Below are positions 60,645 through 64,000 of a stretch of 64,000 bases of DNA, piece after piece. The stretch covers positions 54,098 to 118,097 of the forward strand of contig NZ_JAFBEE010000009.1 of assembly GCF_016908555.1 (NCBI RefSeq), in the 5' to 3' direction. How positions within the stretch are numbered: position 1 is the first letter of the stretch; every line of letters starts with the position of its first letter. Position numbers and translations under genes: made by a program. The DNA is from Alkaliphilus hydrothermalis. Lineage in GTDB: Bacteria > Bacillota > Clostridia > Peptostreptococcales > Natronincolaceae. Under the pieces are notes generated by a model, which was given only the letters and a program-made list of their open reading frames with translations, was not told the DNA's origin and ran no database searches.

Positions 60645-62378
60645 ATGGATTTGAGGACAATAAAAAACTATGAGCTTTGGTCAACGGATGATTATTTTGA
60701 CTCTAATACAAAAAAGGAACTAAAAAATCTGCAAGGGAATGAAAAAGAGATAGAAGATCGTTTTTATAAAGACTTAGAGTTCGGTACAGGTGGGATTAGA
60801 GGTGTAATTGGAGCGGGAACTAACCGCATGAACATTTACACAGTTAGAAAGGCGACTCAAGGCTTGGCTAACTTTATAAGTAAATATGGCGAAGCGGCCA
60901 AGAAAAGAGGGGTTGTCATTGCCTACGATTCTCGGCATATGTCAAAGGAGTTTACTGAAGAAGCTGCGAAGGTTTTAGCTGCTAATGGGATAAAAGCTTT
61001 TGTTTTTGAAAGCTTAAGGGCAACTCCAGTCCTTTCCTTTGCAGTAAGACAACTAAAGGCAATTGCTGGTATTGTCGTCACCGCCAGTCATAATCCCCCC
61101 CAATACAATGGGTACAAGGTATATTGGGAGGATGGAGGGCAAGTTGCTACAGAATTAGCCCATGGTATTACAAGGGAAATTAATGAAATTTATGATTTTC
61201 ATCAGATAGAAGTGATAGACAAGGAAACGGCGATTAAGATGGGATTATTTAATATAATTGGTGGGGAATTAGATGATGAATTTATGCAAGCAGTGAAATG
61301 CCAGTCCTTAAGATGGGATATCCCTCAACAAGTAGGAAAAGATTTTAAAATTGTGTATACACCCCTACATGGTACAGGGAATATCCCCGTTAGAAGAGTA
61401 TTAAAGGAAATTGGATTTCAGCAGGTGTTAGTGGTTCCAGAACAGGAGCCGCCAGACCCTAATTTCTCTACGGTTACTTATCCAAATCCAGAAGAAAGAA
61501 AAGCCTTTACTTTAGCAATGGAAATGGCTAAGAAGGAAAATGCCCAGTTGATCATAGGAACTGACCCCGATTGTGACCGTGTAGGAGCTGTGGTTGAGAA
61601 CAAAGAGGGTGAATATGTTGTTCTTACTGGAAATCAAATAGGAGCCCTTTTAGTTCACTACATATTAAGTACGCTAAAGGAACAAGGTCGATTACCCAAG
61701 AATGGTGCAGTAGTTAAAACCGTAGTCACCAGTGAAATGGGGGCAGTGATTGCAAAATCCTTTGGGGTGGAGGTATTTAATACCCTGACAGGTTTCAAAT
61801 ATATAGGGGAAAGAATCAAGGAATTTATTGCAGAAGATTCCTATACCTACCTATTCGGATATGAGGAAAGCTATGGTTATTTAGCAGGGACCCATGCCAG
61901 AGATAAAGATGCAGTTGTAGCATCAATGCTGATCTGCGAAATGGCCGCCTATTATCACTCAAGGGGAATGAATCTATATGAGGGTCTTTTAGCCCTTTAT
62001 GAGGAATACGGATACTTTCTAGAAGATCTAAAATCCATTACCTTAGAGGGTAAAGCAGGGATGGAAAAGATTCAGACAACTCTAAATAGATTTAGAGAAA
62101 ATCCACCAAAGGAAATCAACGGAGTACCTGTAGAGGTAATGGAGGATTATCTGCATCAAAAGCGATATGTATTCAAAGAGGAGAAAGAAGAAGTGATTCA
62201 ACTACCATCCTCTAATGTCATCAAGTTTATATTGGATGATGGTACATGGCTATGTCTGAGGCCCTCTGGTACAGAGCCTAAACTAAAGGTCTATGGAGGT
62301 GTGCAAGAGGAAACCCTAGAAGAATGTATAGACAAATTACAGAAGAATATTGATTATATTCTTGAATATATTAGATAA
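60645..62378 (+). CDS. Phosphoglucomutase / phosphomannomutase
   Basis: 577 residues of the four-domain alpha-D-phosphohexomutase family. The phosphoserine loop is VTASHNPPQYNGYKVYW, the metal loop GTDPDCDRVG, the sugar loop GYEESYGY, and the phosphate loop RPSGTEPKLKVYG. The length fits the PgcA-type enzyme. It converts glucose 6-phosphate to glucose 1-phosphate. ATG 60645 is favoured by GGGAGGGAA and family N-terminus. Confidence 0.93.
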   Translation: MDLRTIKNYELWSTDDYFDSNTKKELKNLQGNEKEIEDRFYKDLEFGTGGIRGVIGAGTNRMNIYTVRKATQGLANFISKYGEAAKKRGVVIAYDSRHMSKEFTEEAAKVLAANGIKAFVFESLRATPVLSFAVRQLKAIAGIVVTASHNPPQYNGYKVYWEDGGQVATELAHGITREINEIYDFHQIEVIDKETAIKMGLFNIIGGELDDEFMQAVKCQSLRWDIPQQVGKDFKIVYTPLHGTGNIPVRRVLKEIGFQQVLVVPEQEPPDPNFSTVTYPNPEERKAFTLAMEMAKKENAQLIIGTDPDCDRVGAVVENKEGEYVVLTGNQIGALLVHYILSTLKEQGRLPKNGAVVKTVVTSEMGAVIAKSFGVEVFNTLTGFKYIGERIKEFIAEDSYTYLFGYEESYGYLAGTHARDKDAVVASMLICEMAAYYHSRGMNLYEGLLALYEEYGYFLEDLKSITLEGKAGMEKIQTTLNRFRENPPKEINGVPVEVMEDYLHQKRYVFKEEKEEVIQLPSSNVIKFILDDGTWLCLRPSGTEPKLKVYGGVQEETLEECIDKLQKNIDYILEYIR

Positions 62379-62395
62379 AATTTTTGGCATTGAAG

Positions 62396-62450
62396 AACAC
62401 AGCAACCCTACGAATTTTGTATAAGATTCGTTTTGCTGTGTTTTGTTTTT
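62396..62450 (+). terminator. Terminator after the phosphohexomutase gene
   Basis: AACACAGCAA ... TTGCTGTGTT with an inner ACGAAT/ATTCGT stem and a T run. Confidence 0.9.
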
Positions 62451-62635
62451 TGGGGGGGAAGGTACTAGGACTGAGGGATGGAGTATTTCATACTGAACAT
62501 TATTAAGGGAAATTTTAATAAAGTCGTAATATTTAAAGGGAGATAATAAATGATATAATGAAGAGAAATAGTAAAACTACAATAAAAAAAGTAGTGTCAA
62601 AATTAGCACTACCCCTCTAGAAAGGAGAAATAAGT

Positions 62636-63205
62636 ATGAAAAAAATAATGATATTAGGTTTGATTTTTCTTTTAATTTTTAGTATGGCAGCTTGTAAACA
62701 AACAGCTGAACCCCCTGAGGAGCAAACGCCAGTAACTCAAGACCCACCCCAAAATGTAGTCGTAGATCCAAACCCAGTGGGAGAAAAGGAAGAGATTACA
62801 ATCTACTATATAAATAATGACTATATCGCAACTGGAAATGAATCGTTGGAAAAGGCAATTCCAGTGAAAAAAGAAGTTGTTATCGGAGAGAAGTCAATAG
62901 AAGAAGTAGTGTTAGAGGAACTTCAGAAAAATCCTGAAGATGAAAAGTTAAGTACAGCAATGGGAATCATTAAAGTATTAAGTGTTGAAACAGCAGAAAA
63001 TACAGCCTTCGTAAATTTGTCAGGTGAAAAGCTGAGGGGAGGGTCTTTGGATGAAACAATGATCTTAACTCAATTAATCCTTTCCTTAACAGAACTACCA
63101 GGAATCGAACAGGTACAAATTTATGTTGATGGAAGCGTAAGGGAAACTCTAATGTCCCATTATGAGATTATGGAGCCGCTTACTAGAGAAGATATAGGAT
63201 ACTAG
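62636..63205 (+). CDS. GerMN-domain lipoprotein
   Basis: 189 residues. A signal peptide with lipobox SMAAC (Cys20) anchors it outside the membrane; a Pro/Glu-rich linker precedes a GerMN domain (ITIYYINNDYIATG, VVLEELQKNPEDEKLSTAM, TAFVNLSGEKLRGG). GerMN domains occur in GerM and in exported sporulation proteins. AAAGGAGAAATA precedes the ATG. A palindromic repeat starts immediately after the stop. Confidence 0.88.
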   Translation: MKKIMILGLIFLLIFSMAACKQTAEPPEEQTPVTQDPPQNVVVDPNPVGEKEEITIYYINNDYIATGNESLEKAIPVKKEVVIGEKSIEEVVLEELQKNPEDEKLSTAMGIIKVLSVETAENTAFVNLSGEKLRGGSLDETMILTQLILSLTELPGIEQVQIYVDGSVRETLMSHYEIMEPLTREDIGY

Positions 63206-63208
63206 ACT

Positions 63209-63332
63209 TAGCCTGTTGAAAAGCCATCATCTTCTGCGTCACTGCGAAAGACCAGCATTCTCGCGTATTATTTATACGCCACGACCGCTGGTCTTTCTTG
63301 TTCCTTGAATCTAACGGCTTTTGAACAGGCTA
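63209..63332 (+). repeat. Palindromic repeat element, full copy after the GerMN gene
   Basis: TAGCCTGTTGAAAAGCC and GGCTTTTGAACAGGCTA as outer arms, middle stem AAAGACCAGC/GCTGGTCTTT, inner GCGTAT/ATACGC. TA at both ends. Confidence 0.92.
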
Positions 63333-63339
63333 TACTTAG

Positions 63340-63424
63340 GTTGAAAAGCCATCATCTTCTGCGTCACTGCGAAAGACCAGCATTCTCGCGTATTGATTAA
63401 ACGCCACGACCGCTGGTCTTTCTT
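63340..63424 (+). repeat. Palindromic repeat element, right-truncated copy
   Basis: GTTGAAAAGCC, the conserved block and middle stem AAAGACCAGC/GCTGGTCTTT; the inner stem is altered (GCGTATTGATTAAACGC). The right outer arm is missing. Confidence 0.88.
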
Positions 63425-63670
63425 ACGTATTAGTATATGTTTAAACTAGTAAAAAAGCCTTGTAAACATTGGATATTTTTAGTACTTTTGGCATCTATAC
63501 ATTTACTTTCATGAATGAGAGAATTAAGTTAGAATTAAACTAGTGAAAGAATTACTTACTTTATATTACATATCTTTCAGTTATGTTAAAACTAGATTAC
63601 AAAGCAGTTTTTTATAGACATCTGTGGTAGACTATATATATAAAATATGGTAAATTTGGTGGTGATGTAT

Positions 63671-63760
63671 ATGAAAATTGTTTTTGTTTTATTTTTAATA
63701 ACTTTATATGCCCTACTAGATTTGACAGCGAAAGATGAAAAAAAAGATCCGCAATTTTAA
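63671..63760 (+). CDS. Small membrane peptide (29 aa)
   Basis: ATG 63671 (or 63665) follows GGTGGTGATG. It encodes MKIVFVLFLITLYALLDLTA, one hydrophobic helix, then KDEKKDPQF. This is a typical short single-pass peptide. No family recognised. A terminator follows about 35 bases after the stop, supporting a real transcript. Confidence 0.5.
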   Translation: MKIVFVLFLITLYALLDLTAKDEKKDPQF

Positions 63761-63793
63761 TTATATACTTGGTTATTCTTCTCCCCTCCTTCT

Positions 63794-63838
63794 GTAGGTC
63801 CTAATAATAATAATATTATTAGGGCCTATAGTTTTTTA
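63794..63838 (+). terminator. Terminator after the 29-residue membrane peptide
   Basis: TAGGTCCTAATAATA ... TATTATTAGGGCCTA long stem followed by six T residues. Confidence 0.85.
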
Positions 63839-63963
63839 TAGCCTGTTGAAAAGCCCTCATCTTCTGCGTCACTTCGATAGAACAGCACTCTTACGTATCT
63901 CTATGTACGCTACGATCGCCGTTCTATCTTGTTCCTTGAACCTAAAGGCTTTTGAACAGGCTA
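63839..63963 (+). repeat. Palindromic repeat element, full copy near the window end
   Basis: TAGCCTGTTGAAAAGCC and GGCTTTTGAACAGGCTA as outer arms; middle stem GATAGAAC-A-GC with GC-C-GTTCTATC, one mismatch; inner ACGTA/TACGT. The middle stem differs from all other copies in both arms. Confidence 0.92.
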
Positions 63964-63970
63964 TAGTTGA

Positions 63971-64000
63971 GTTGAAAAGCCCTCATCTTCTGCGTCACTT
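63971..64000 (+). repeat. Palindromic repeat element, start of another copy running off the window
   Basis: GTTGAAAAGCCCTCATCTTCTGCGTCACT, the left arm and conserved block of a further copy. Confidence 0.85.

Overview
The window is a low-GC, spore-forming Firmicute chromosome. The gene set (spoIID, spoIIQ, spoIIID, ywmB, two glpX genes, an F-ATPase with a sodium-type c subunit, an in-frame UGA read as selenocysteine) points to an anaerobic clostridium. From memory it looks most like Alkaliphilus or a close relative; this was not checked against any database. Most genes are on the + strand. The backbone order tal-glpX-rho-rpmE-tdk ... prmC/prfA ... sua5-ywlE-rpiB-upp ... tagO-like/mnaA-atp operon-ywmB-murA-spoIID-spoIIQ-spoIIID-mbl-flhO-flhP broadly matches the corresponding Bacillus subtilis region, so accessory insertions stand out.

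Layout. 1-7.2 kb: a partial sodium:neurotransmitter-type symporter on the minus strand, transaldolase, a cluster of palindromic repeats, two tandem class II fructose bisphosphatases, rho, rpmE, tdk. 7.4-13.3 kb: an arsenic island with arsR1-permease (arsP-like), arsD-arsA-selenoprotein, a second arsR apparently started at a non-AUG codon, and tiny membrane proteins. 13.3-17.2 kb: a DUF421 protein, yqhQ, prmC, prfA. 17.6-29.6 kb: a polymorphic-toxin island with an orphan glycine-zipper toxin piece plus membrane partner, two Rhs proteins sharing a ~1.07 kb collinear, near-identical core but with different toxin tips, each followed by a candidate immunity gene, decayed Rhs pieces, an IS66 remnant and an IS110-family element whose transposase is split by UGA. 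29.8-31.4 kb: a Tyr/Pro/His-rich cupin and a ZIP transporter. 31.5-41.3 kb: FHA, FtsW/RodA, class B PBP, sua5, ywlE, rpiB, upp, dCMP deaminase, a TagO-like transferase, DUF3842, UDP-GlcNAc 2-epimerase. 41.6-48.8 kb: the complete F-ATPase operon. 49-58.7 kb: NusG-II, yueI, ywmB, murA, spoIID, spoIIQ, spoIIID, mbl and flagellar rod genes. 58.8-64 kb: fabZ, an HD-GYP protein, phosphoglucomutase, a GerMN lipoprotein, a 29-residue membrane peptide and more palindromic repeats.

How the parts fit. Wall and spore genes (murA, TagO-like, epimerase, FtsW/PBP pair, spoIID/spoIIQ, mbl) form one theme, and energy and salvage (ATPase, upp, tdk, dCMP deaminase) another. The arsenic genes form at least two transcription units with recognisable promoters and palindromic operators. 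The most notable observation is the gene at 11485-11823: it continues in frame through a UGA in a Cys/Sec-rich motif close to the ArsD metal-binding motif, with a SECIS-like hairpin at suitable distance, so it is probably an undescribed arsenic-associated selenoprotein. Next come the ~120 bp palindromic repeats with covarying stems, the Rhs tip-swapping architecture, a SpoIIQ that keeps its zinc ligands but has lost both catalytic histidines, and the sodium-binding signature of the c subunit.
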